Source of the DNA: Tretioscincus oriximinensis
Taxonomy: Eukaryota; Chordata; Lepidosauria; Squamata; Gymnophthalmidae
DNA: 64,000 nt
Direction: 5' to 3'
Assembly: GCA_022410635.1 (NCBI GenBank)
Contig: JAJVDF010000592.1
Span: 99,222 to 163,221 of the forward strand
A program made the translations under genes and the position numbers. Below the pieces are notes generated by a model. That model was given only the letters and a program-made list of their open reading frames with translations. It did not search any database and was not told the DNA's origin. This document shows, in pieces, positions 56,210 through 64,000 of the stretch; the first letter of the stretch is position 1; every line of letters starts with the position of its first letter.

Positions 56210-56410
56210 GGTTGGCCGCCCCTGAGACCTCCGGGTATAGGGCAGGGTATAAGTATAAATANATAAATCCTCACTAGGAAGAGGAGGGTTGGGAGGCAAA
56301 TTGGGCCTGCCGTAGTCTACACTGGCATGTGAATGATCCACTGNGTGAGACAGAAGCCTGGCCTAGGTGGGCAATGGCCCCGTTCAGTAGGGCTCCTCTT
56401 ATGTTCTTAT
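56210..56410. repeat. CCCGCCC-type repeat end, PAL piece and CR1 tail
   Basis: CTCCGGGTATAGGGCAGGGT is the reverse of the CCCGCCCTATACCC element; GCCGTAGTCTACACTGGCAT is PAL; GGGGCTCCTCTTATGTTCTTATG-type text at 56395 is a CR1 tail. Confidence 0.6.
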
Positions 56411-56636
56411 GGTTTCTGGCAGAACCCAGTTTGCTGCCAGCTTAACAGCCAGACATGGAATCTTCTTGTCCTCCCACAGTCTAAGCCATNCCCTTCTTGC
56501 GGTCTTAACTCCCTGCTCTTCTATGTCATGGCTTGTGGGGATCAGTCATATAGCTCATATTAATTGGCATCATATGGTTTAATATTAATATGAACTTGGA
56601 TTGACCCTGTGAACCAAAGTGAGGCCTGTATAGAAA

Positions 56637-57290
56637 TTTTGCAAAAATCTCTGGTCANCCCAGCCCAGGAGTNNANAGGANNNNCCAAATCACCTCTTCN
56701 TGCCCCCAAGGCATATCTCATTCATGGAGCCTTGCCAGACTGAATAGATTAAATTGGCACCCATTAAGGCAAAGGCACAATCTTTGTTTAACCAGGCTGT
56801 GCACCTGGGCTGACCCATCAGCCTGATAGTGGCCTGGAGATAAACCATTTAAGNTCGTTAATTCCACTTCTCCTCAGGNNNNNNCACTGGGTTCCAGTAA
56901 TTAAGATAATGCAAAAGCAATTAAGTGGCAACCGAGGGTCCATCCTGTTTGCCAACCTTATACCATATTTGGAGTTCCTGACCAGGCTGCACCTCCTTGG
57001 GGAGGAGAGAGACACATCACACAGGTGCCACACCTGACCCACGTGGGATCTACCCACCCCTTTCTTGTCGTCATAATCTTGATACACNCNTTCTGATTTT
57101 GGGTCAATTAAAGATTGAACACGAGGGCATCCTGGAGGACTCCATGACCCGTGGACCTCCTGAAATTGCTTCTTGAGCCAAGTNGTGTTGCCCGTGTGAT
57201 TCNTGTTACACGTGTCTACCTACTGCGGACCAAGCTGCCTTNGATCTCNGTTAGGCATCNAATAACGTGGAAAGCGAATACCCATTAATG
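56637..57290. other. N-rich segment without recognised gene
   Basis: Contains runs of N near 56670-56690 and 56879-56884 and many single Ns. The remaining text (GCAAAAGCAATTAAGTGGCA, GTGGGATCTACCCACCCCTT) matches no family I know. An LTR-like repeat is possible. Quality is low. Confidence 0.3.
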
Positions 57291-57509
57291 GCTGGCATGA
57301 AGTCTGCCTGTTTTCCTGCTACATACAGATGCCTCTCTTTGGAGAAGAACCACCCATTGAGGCANTTAGGAGCTCACAGAAATCGGCGCCTTTGGTGTGA
57401 CCAGCTGACTGCCAGGAGCATCCGGGATGCCTCAGGAGAAACTTTCCCCCCTTTTTTGCCAGAATTGGCTGCTTTTCTCCTTCACTGATGTATAAAATTA
57501 CTTCGAGCC

Positions 57510-58078
57510 TCAAGTAATGGGGTCTTGTAGCACAGAGACTAACTAGGAAAAGGAAGGAAGCAGGAGCTTCCCTTAACGTCTCAAGAAATCCTGCTCAGGA
57601 TGGCAACCTGCTCTAGGACAGATGGTAACAAAAACCTGCTGCAGGTCATTTCAATCTCCCTGGGGATAAGNACTCAAGAGCGCAAGAAGAACCCTGAGGA
57701 ACAGTTCCAGAGTCCATCTAGTCCACCTTCTTGAAAGATAGATTTGAGAGGGGATCTGATTGAATAGAGAAAAAATGTTTTCATTATCACACAACACTAG
57801 GACCAGGGGGTCTTCCTTGAAATTGATAGGCAGAAATCAGTTTGGAGGTGGACAGAGAGGACAGACACGGGAAAGTATTTTTTCCACTCAGAATATCATC
57901 GGCCTGTGGAATTTACTTCCAGAAGAGATGGTAGTAGCTAGGAGCCTGGATAACTTTAAGGTAAGTTTAGATAAGATCTGGAAGCGAAGCAGACACTCTC
58001 CATCAATATAGGGCTGAATGTTGGAATAGATGGGCTCCAGCCTGATTCAGCGGGGCTCCTCTTATGTGCTTATGTTCT
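57510..58078. mobile_element. Penelope-like fragment and CR1 3' end (plus)
   Basis: 57515-57600: GTCTTGTAGCACAGAGACTA and GGAAGCAGGAGCTTCCCTTA. 57725-58078: LRGDLIE-like start, MNREKMFSLSHNTRTRGSSL, NIIGLWNLLPEEMVVARSLD, then the tail TCTTATGTGCTTATGTTCTTA. Confidence 0.75.
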
Positions 58079-58168
58079 TAATAAAGATAGTGGTTTTCAG
58101 GCACACTACACATACTGGTAATACCAGGAGCTAGCAGCACTTTGAGACTAACTTGAGAAAAGTGGTTG

Positions 58169-58202
58169 GCATAAGCTTTCGTAGACAGGTCTACTTCTTC
58201 AG
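58169..58202 (-). ncRNA. Hammerhead-ribozyme-like core in PLE terminus, copy 1
   Basis: On the minus strand: CTGAAGA (58202-58196), a 6-bp stem II GTAGAC-CT-GTCTAC (58194-58181), GAAA (58180-58177), then GC-TTAT-GC (short stem III). This is the order of conserved boxes in hammerhead ribozymes found in PLEs. The position expected to be U before the cleavage site is C, so self-cleavage is doubtful. Confidence 0.5.
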
Positions 58203-58392
58203 ATGCTGAGGGACTAATGTCAGGGTCAGGTATTTATAGGGAAATGTGTATGGGAGAAGACAAAGCATATGCAACTGTAGGGAGGGGTTNAATTGCAGGT
58301 AAATAGCAGGAACTAATCCTCTTATGTGAAAAAGTGCCTGGGGCAACAAGGGGCAATGTCTGGNAGAGAATCAATCAAATACTTAACAGGTG

Positions 58393-58710
58393 TCATAAAA
58401 ATGTATAGTTGNCCAGGAAACCATTGTCTCTGTTAAGTCCTTTGCTGATGGCCTGGAACTTGTGAATGTATTCAAGTTCTGCTGCTTCTCTTTCAAANCT
58501 TCCTTTGTAGTTTCTTTGTTCAAGNACTGCAGTCCTGAGGTCTGANAGAGAATGTCCTGGAAGGTTAAAATGTTCAGCAACTGGTTTCTGTGTGTTTCCA
58601 TTTCGAATATCTGATTTGTGTCCATTTATTCTCTGGNGAAGGGATTGTCCTGTTTGCCCAATGTAGAGTGTAGAGGGGCATTGTTGGCAGAAAAGTGGTT
58701 GGCATAAGCT
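58393..58710 (-). pseudogene. PLE GIY-YIG endonuclease domain
   Basis: The frame reads FCQQCPSTLYIGQTGQSL, QRINGHKSDIRNGNTQKPVA, EHFNLPGHSLSDLRTAVLEQ, YKGSFEREAAELEYIHKF and GLNRDNGFLXNYTFL, ending in TGA at 58393-58395. LYIGQTG is the GIY-YIG motif; RINGHKSDI supplies the usual Arg and the E of EREAAELE the metal-binding Glu. PLE integrases use this nuclease for insertion. Ns interrupt single codons. No frame break was found, but the rest of the protein is missing. Confidence 0.85.
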
Positions 58711-58734
58711 TTCGTAGACACNTCTACTTCTTCA
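58702..58734 (-). ncRNA. Hammerhead-ribozyme-like core in PLE terminus, copy 2
   Basis: CTGAAGA, stem II (one N in the loop region) and GAAA in the same arrangement as copy 1, in the second terminal repeat. The same C replaces the expected U. Confidence 0.45.
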
Positions 58735-58760
58735 GATGGTAATACCAGTTCACTCTTAAG

Positions 58761-59150
58761 CCTCTTGAGGGTGCTCTTGGATTATTTTTCTGTATACTTA
58801 GGGGGGGTATTCTTCCTCCTCTTCTTTTTCTCTTCCCCCTTAAGCATCTCTTTACATTGCAACCTCTTGTTTACTTAACACCTATTTCCCCAGGAAGTCC
58901 TGCCAATCACTGGGACTCTTCCTTGCTGCAAGTGTAGAAAAGCTCCAATTGCTTTTCCAATTCTGTACAGATGGACCTTTTAACAGTTCCTACTTTGAAA
59001 GGTAACATCTTTACAAGCCCTCAGGCGTAGGCCACTTTCACAAATCCAAGTGCTCAGAGGGAGATGTTCTACTGCCTCTTGTTTTATGAGATCTTCACAA
59101 GTTCAAGCAAAGCNTTGCTTTCCATTAGCCTGCACAGTCTGCATTCACAT
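58761..59150. other. Downstream single-copy sequence
   Basis: A pyrimidine-rich run at 58810-58845; otherwise nothing recognised. Confidence 0.4.
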
Positions 59151-59515
59151 GCATAGTCTGAGACTTATTTGTTTTCAAAATTCTTGAATAATACGCCAAT
59201 TAATAATGTTTCAGCTGACGAGGTTACCACCTTGTTCTCTTTTCGAAAAAAGAAAGAGTTGTGATGTATTGGAGGACCTCGGATGTTAACCGGAGGCTGC
59301 AGAGATGCACTTAAAATAAGAAAAGACCAACGAAGATCGTTGTCATTAGTGGCTAGCAAGTTGACAGCAAAACATTTGCAGCCNGTTATAATTTCCTGTG
59401 CGAGAGAACGGTGTCAGATAATGCAGCTTGCTATTATGATGAGATTACCACAATTATGCATGTTCACTCTGGCAGGCATAATGCAATTTGCTTAATTGTG
59501 GAAGACTAGGAGCCC
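59151..59515. other. Candidate conserved non-coding element
   Basis: AT-rich, repeat-free: CAGCTTGCTATTATGATGAG, ACCACAATTATGCATGTTCA and ATGCAATTTGCTTAATTGTG have ATTA/TAAT and octamer-like words. Conservation is untested. Confidence 0.35.
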
Positions 59516-59610
59516 TGGAGATGGTTTCCAAAATTCAATCCGAGCAAAAGGACAGGAAGATGGAAACGCAGGATGAGCAGAGGCCTATATGAGCACACGG
59601 GTGGCTGGCA

Positions 59611-59660
59611 GGCTCCTATTCCAAGATCTAANGCAGAATAAGGCTNTGGGTGGACAGAAA
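59611..59660. repeat. PAL right-arm fragment
   Basis: GGCAGGCTCCTATTCCAAGA and CAGAATAAGGCTNTGGGTGG. Confidence 0.6.
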
Positions 59661-59819
59661 AGTCAAACAATCCCAAACAGAAGGAATTCAGACCGAACAA
59701 AACACAACAACAAAACCCCTACAAGCAACCGTAAAATACCAATACACACCAATACGAATTGCAGGAATTAAAATCTAAATTTCTATATACAATCCCTTTA
59801 ATAATAAATATAGCATATA

Positions 59820-60125
59820 AAGAAGAAGAACTTGGTTCTTATACCCCGCTTTTCTCACCTTCCAAAGGGACTCAAAGCGGCTTACAAGGATATATTTTGC
59901 CCGAAGGCTGACATTCTATCTTCCCCACCAGNCTCTGGTGGTTCCCATGTATATACTTGCGTTCAGTTGCAATTTCTTGCAATTCATGCTTTCGAATAGC
60001 TGGGTTGGCTAGAGCTGCAGGCTAGTGGAAGGTGCTCAGCCCTCCCCACGTCCCACACAGGGCTTCGAAACCCCATCTCCCAGGCGAGAGACGAATTCCT
60101 AAGCAACTGAGCTATCCGTGCCTGC
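59820..60125 (-). mobile_element. tRNA-derived SINE, minus
   Basis: AAGAACTTGGTTCTTATACC, GGGACTCAAAGCGGCTTACA, GTTGCAATTTCTTGCAATTC and GGCTTCGAAACCCCATCTCC, ending at AACTGAGCTATCCGTGCCTG. Full length. Confidence 0.92.
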
Positions 60126-60617
60126 TATCACCTGTTTTATAAAGATGAATTATAAATTACAAATTCCTGCCACTCTAGTTTTCTAATAGAAAGAGTCTAC
60201 AAGGGCAATATATACGTCCACACAAAGTAGTCCAGGTGGTTCATCCAAACGAAGATTAGAATTTATTTTTGCCTGTCCATCTATCTATCCGTCTGTCTGT
60301 CTATTTATCCTTTTTTTGGATAAATCATTTGTATACATTTTTATACATATGTATACAAACATATAATTACAATGACAAAAAAATACACTATGTATATCAC
60401 TGCATGTAACAATACAAAACTATATACACAAAACCAACAGTCCTCATACCCTCCCCATAACGTGTTTGTGTTCAAAAAACATCATAGTTTGAGTCAAAGT
60501 TATATTATCTGCATTAAAAATCCCATAAGCTCTGAACTCTTGGCATTTAATTCGCCAAGAGGTTTTTACTGCTAGTCCCTTCTATCGTTTTTCTTTAATA
60601 AACTCAAATGGCATAAA
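60126..60617. other. AT-rich single-copy sequence
   Basis: A CTAT/CTGT run at 60278-60306. No gene is visible. Confidence 0.5.
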
Positions 60618-60673
<56 letters not shown>

Positions 60674-60674
60674 C
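60618..60674. repeat. (TATC)n microsatellite
   Basis: About fourteen perfect TATC units. Confidence 0.95.
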
Positions 60675-60734
60675 TTTAAGACCCTATTCCAGAAGGTCTC
60701 AAAATGTTTAACAATTAAAACAAAATTAACTTAG

Positions 60735-60845
60735 TATTTTTATTTTTATTTATTTATACTTATACCCCGCCCTATACCCAAAGGTCTCAGGGCGGCCAAC
60801 AGTAAAACATCAATACAAAATTAAAATAGTGTAAAATAATATTTA
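60735..60845. repeat. TATTTATACTTATACCCCGCCC repeat
   Basis: TACCCCGCCCTATACCCAAA and GGTCTCAGGGCGGCCAACAG; the same element as at 12831, 13501, 36927 and 55288. Confidence 0.75.
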
Positions 60846-61204
60846 ATAGTAGGGACAAAGATGACATTTCTTCAGCCAAAGGGGAATATCTAAAATGGAG
60901 ATGTAAGAGTCTATTTGCCATTGCATTCATCAACTGGAGGATGTGGTAACCAATTGGAGATTCTGTAAATAAATTCGATGATTTATTTATGGGTTTCTTA
61001 TAAGTAGTAAAGACCTTGGGTTCTTTTTTGTAAAGAAAAGTATTGGCCACTGAAAAAGACATGGAGCAAGTCAAAACAATATATCTCCTTTTTGACTAGG
61101 AGATATAGTTAGATCTCCATTCTCTTCATTTGGTTTCAATGTGGGAGGGACGTTTAGCCCTCTTGATTATTTTAGTAGCAAAAGAGATCTCTGGCACAAG
61201 AGAA
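60846..61204. other. Single-copy sequence
   Basis: No recognised repeat or gene. Confidence 0.45.
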
Positions 61205-61680
61205 CCACAAAAGCTTTTCCACATAAGAACACAAGAGGAATCCAGCATTCTGTCTCACCCCGTGGCCCACCTTTTGCATATGGGCAGCCTGAGACAGAAG
61301 CAGGCAAAACCTTCTTGGTGCTCTGCCAACAGTACTTCAGGAAGCCTGTCTGTTGCTCCTTCTCAGAAGCAGGATCAAGACATCCATCCTAGTAGCTGTT
61401 TATACTTTTGGTGTCCATGAACTTGTTGCTTTCTCNACAACAGACACCCTGTGAAGTGTGTGGGGCTGAGAGAGTTCAAAGAACTGTGACTGGCCCAAGG
61501 TCACCCAGCTCACTTTCGTGGAGGAGTGGGGAATCGAACCGGGAGACTACCAGATGCGAGTCCAACACTCAACCACTACACCAAACTGGCTCTGTCTCAG
61601 AATGGAAGTCTTCCACCTGCATGCTGATGTAGACTATGGCAGGCCCCATTCAGCATGTGGATAGCTAAGCTCTGTCCATC
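61205..61680. repeat. CR1 3' end (minus), MIR/CORE-like SINE (minus) and PAL fragment
   Basis: 61220-61425: ACATAAGAACACAAGAGGAA and TTTATACTTTTGGTGTCCAT. 61428-61590: GGCCCAAGGTCACCCAGCTC and ACTCAACCACTACACCAAAC. 61595-61680: TGATGTAGACTATGGCAGGC. Confidence 0.7.
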
Positions 61681-62324
61681 TTTTTCCTTGACTAAATCCC
61701 AGTAACTGAACATGACCTGAAGAAGGTTTAAAGTAAAGATTCAACCAACAGTCTCACAGATATGTTGTGAATTATATTCATTCCTTGATTTAAAATCCTT
61801 GTTGGTTTAATGCCTGGGGGTGAAAATGACGGAGTTTTTAAGGTTAAAAATAACTGTTCTTTATCCATTCTTTTGTTCCATTTGTTATCTTTCAAAGAAA
61901 GAATCCAGAAGCCCATAAAATAAAATCGAAAGGCATTTGAGAGCAACAAACCATATCCCAGTCACTTTTTGAAATATTCAGCAACAATCAAATATTAAGC
62001 AACACTCCCAAATGAGCTATATTTACTTTGATACCAGACATAACTACAAAGATCCACTCCATTTAGATTGCTTACACTTCAGTTAAATCAATGTCCTGTT
62101 TGCGTGCGTGCGATATGTTTTTATTTATTTATTGAAATGCAGAAAGCAGCTGAATAAGGCAGACCAGATCCCAAAAGAAGAAAAACAGCTTGCAAAAGAA
62201 ACTGAATTAGAAACAGAACAGGCAGGAGCTGCAGGATACANAAGTATTATTCAAAAATGGGCAAAGGAAGCCACTTTGGAGAAGCGACATAAATAAAACA
62301 CAGCATTCTACATGCAACATGTTG
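61681..62324. other. AT-rich single-copy sequence
   Basis: No recognised repeat or gene. Confidence 0.45.
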
Positions 62325-62755
62325 ATCCATTCTCCCAGCAGAATGTTTTCTCTATCACTCAACACAAGGGCCAGGGGCCCCTCCTTGAAACTGATGAGCA
62401 GAAAAGTGAGAACAGACAAAGGAAAATATTTTTTCACCCAGAGGGTCATCAGCCTGTTGAATTTACTTCCTGAAGAGATGGTGGTAGCTAACAGCTTGGA
62501 TAGTTTCAAGACAGGACAAGACAGGTTTATGGACACCAAGGGTCTAAATGGGTACTAGGATGGATGTCTGGATGTTGCCTCGGGGATGGAGCCACAGGCA
62601 GGACTCCTGAAATACCATTTGCTGGGAGTCATGAACAGGGACATATATTGCTTTCCTCTGTTTGGACTGCTCAGGTGCATCTGGTGGGCCTCTGTGTGAC
62701 ACAGAAGGCTGGACTAGATGGGCTCTTCTTATGATCTTATGTTCTTATGTTCTAG
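62325..62755 (+). mobile_element. CR1 LINE 3' end
   Basis: FSLSLNTRARGPSLKLMSRK, YFFTQRVISLLNLLPEEMVV, then the 3' UTR and TCTTATGATCTTATGTTCTTATG. Confidence 0.92.
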
Positions 62756-63284
62756 AAGCATCGCTGAAGAACTTGTTCATGAATGCCACTTTTAGAAACT
62801 CAAGACAGAAAAAGGCTCTTTTAGGATCCTTCTTGCACGTACTAGGAGTATGCAAAACATCACTCTGAATGTTTTATGAACCATCAAAATAGCTACACAA
62901 CCTTTTAGTTTTCTTTTAAAATCAACAAATAATATACTTAGAAACTAGTGGAAAGCCCCCCAAAATGCAGGCTTGGGGAGGCAAGGGGCAGAGGAGGGAG
63001 CTGTTGGCCTTTCTCTACCATGTTGGGTGGGACACCACCAGTGCTGCTGCTGTGGGCACATGTGTGATGTGTCCAAAGTTCTGAGCTCTGTCATTGGTTC
63101 ATAAAGACCAATGAGAGACCGGGCAGACTTCAGAACGTTGGAGTCGTCGATGCGCGCCTTATTAATAATAGAGGAATGAATTACTAATTACTTCTCTCGC
63201 AATGATATGACTTGCTCGTAACCAGGGAAGCGTGTACCAAAATATGCCAAATTCATCACACAGATCAGTAAGCATTCCGTGGCA
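62756..63284. other. Single-copy sequence
   Basis: No recognised repeat or gene. Confidence 0.45.
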
Positions 63285-63560
63285 TTGATAGGCAGAAGAG
63301 TTAGGACAGACAAGAGAAAGTATTTGTTCCGCAGAATTTACTTTCAGAGGACGTGGTGGTGGTAGTAGCGGCCTCAGGGATGGAGCAAGAGGCAGGATTC
63401 TTAAGTACCATTTGAAAGTAGTGGAGAACAGGAGAGGGCTTTGACTTCTTCTGTTTGAGATGCCAAGGGGCAATGGGTGGGCCGCTGGGTGACACAGAAG
63501 GCTTGACTGAATGGGCTCCAGCCACATTCAGCAGGAGTCTGCGTATGTTCTTGCGTCTCA
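63285..63560 (+). mobile_element. CR1 LINE 3' end, old
   Basis: AGAGTTAGGACAGACAAGAG, GGATGGAGCAAGAGGCAGGA and GGGCTCCAGCCACATTCAGC to TATGTTCTTGCG. Confidence 0.75.
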
Positions 63561-64000
63561 TCCTAATTATATCTAAAGAAGTTTTACTAGCACTGAATTT
63601 CCTTGACATCTAAAGGTCTTCTAAACTTTTGCAAATCTACTTCTTCACTCTTCTGCATCTGAGGAAACAGGCTTCATTCACAAAAGCCACATTCAACCCA
63701 CACTTTCTTGTTAATGTTTATGTGACCTCCTTGATTAATTCATCTACTGTAGGGTTCAGTTTCACTGGTGACCTCTCATTCGCTCATGTTGAGAAAGGAA
63801 GGAAAATCAGCTTTTCCCAATTACATTTTCCACGCCTGATGTGTCTTGATGCACCTCTGATACGTCCTCTGTGGAGAGTCCACATTCTCCAAATGAGAAG
63901 TTCTTCCTTCAAGCATGCAAAGAATATTTCCTGCGCCGGTCCCAGTTCTCTGCTACTCATTCCAAATACACCTGAACGGAAACGCTTCTATATTTGGCCT
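63561..64000. other. Single-copy sequence to the right edge
   Basis: No recognised repeat or gene. Confidence 0.45.

Larger units (their letters stand above)
58120..58760 (-). mobile_element. Penelope-like element (PLE), 3' coding part between two terminal repeats
   Basis: A minus-strand GIY-YIG frame (58393-58710) lies between two copies of the terminal unit GGCATAAGCTTTCGTAGACA (58168-58187 and 58701-58720), in the same direction. Such repeats are the pLTR structure of PLEs. The reverse transcriptase part is absent. Confidence 0.75.

Overview
This is nuclear DNA of a vertebrate, most likely a squamate or other lepidosaur reptile. It carries the 3' two-thirds of XYLT1 (xylosyltransferase 1) on the + strand. 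Nine coding exons lie between 3592 and 46436; each has canonical AG/GT ends, compatible phase, and an uninterrupted joined frame ending in a stop. They would be exons 4-12 if the gene keeps the 12-exon human layout, and encode about 655 residues: most of the GT14 catalytic domain plus the C-terminal xylosyltransferase domain with its DWD motif. Exons 1-3 lie off the left edge. The reptile call is inferred from the repeats: many CR1 LINE ends with TTCTTATG tails, L1, L2 and R4 LINEs, Penelope-like elements, SPIN-like hAT elements and tRNA-derived SINEs. The species cannot be named.

Layout. 1-3591 is intron 3, with a CR1 fragment, a palindromic MITE and a 34-bp minisatellite. 3592-46436 holds the exons and eight introns. 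Intron 4 (3765-5933) has a SPIN-like hAT and Penelope ends. Introns 5 and 6 (6137-12587 and 12669-23290) are rich in SINEs, CR1, L2 and R4. Intron 7 (23508-32381) contains a nearly complete but dead CR1 with an esterase ORF1, an endonuclease and a reverse transcriptase. Introns 8-11 carry further hAT, mariner-type and CR1 copies. The 3' UTR starts at 46437; its end cannot be placed. From about 47 kb to the right edge no other protein gene was recognised. That part holds repeats, a Penelope GIY-YIG remnant at 58393-58710, and several low-repeat blocks that may be conserved non-coding DNA.

Only XYLT1 is a host gene. Its product starts glycosaminoglycan synthesis by adding xylose to proteoglycan core serines in the Golgi. 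The main interest outside it is the repeats: a palindromic family (called PAL here) with more than 15 copies or pieces; TA-flanked fold-back MITEs, some with internal evidence of the empty site; SPIN-like hATs with exact 8-bp target duplications; and hammerhead-ribozyme-like cores in the Penelope termini. Single Ns are scattered throughout and become dense at 56.6-57.3 kb, so sequence quality is lower there.
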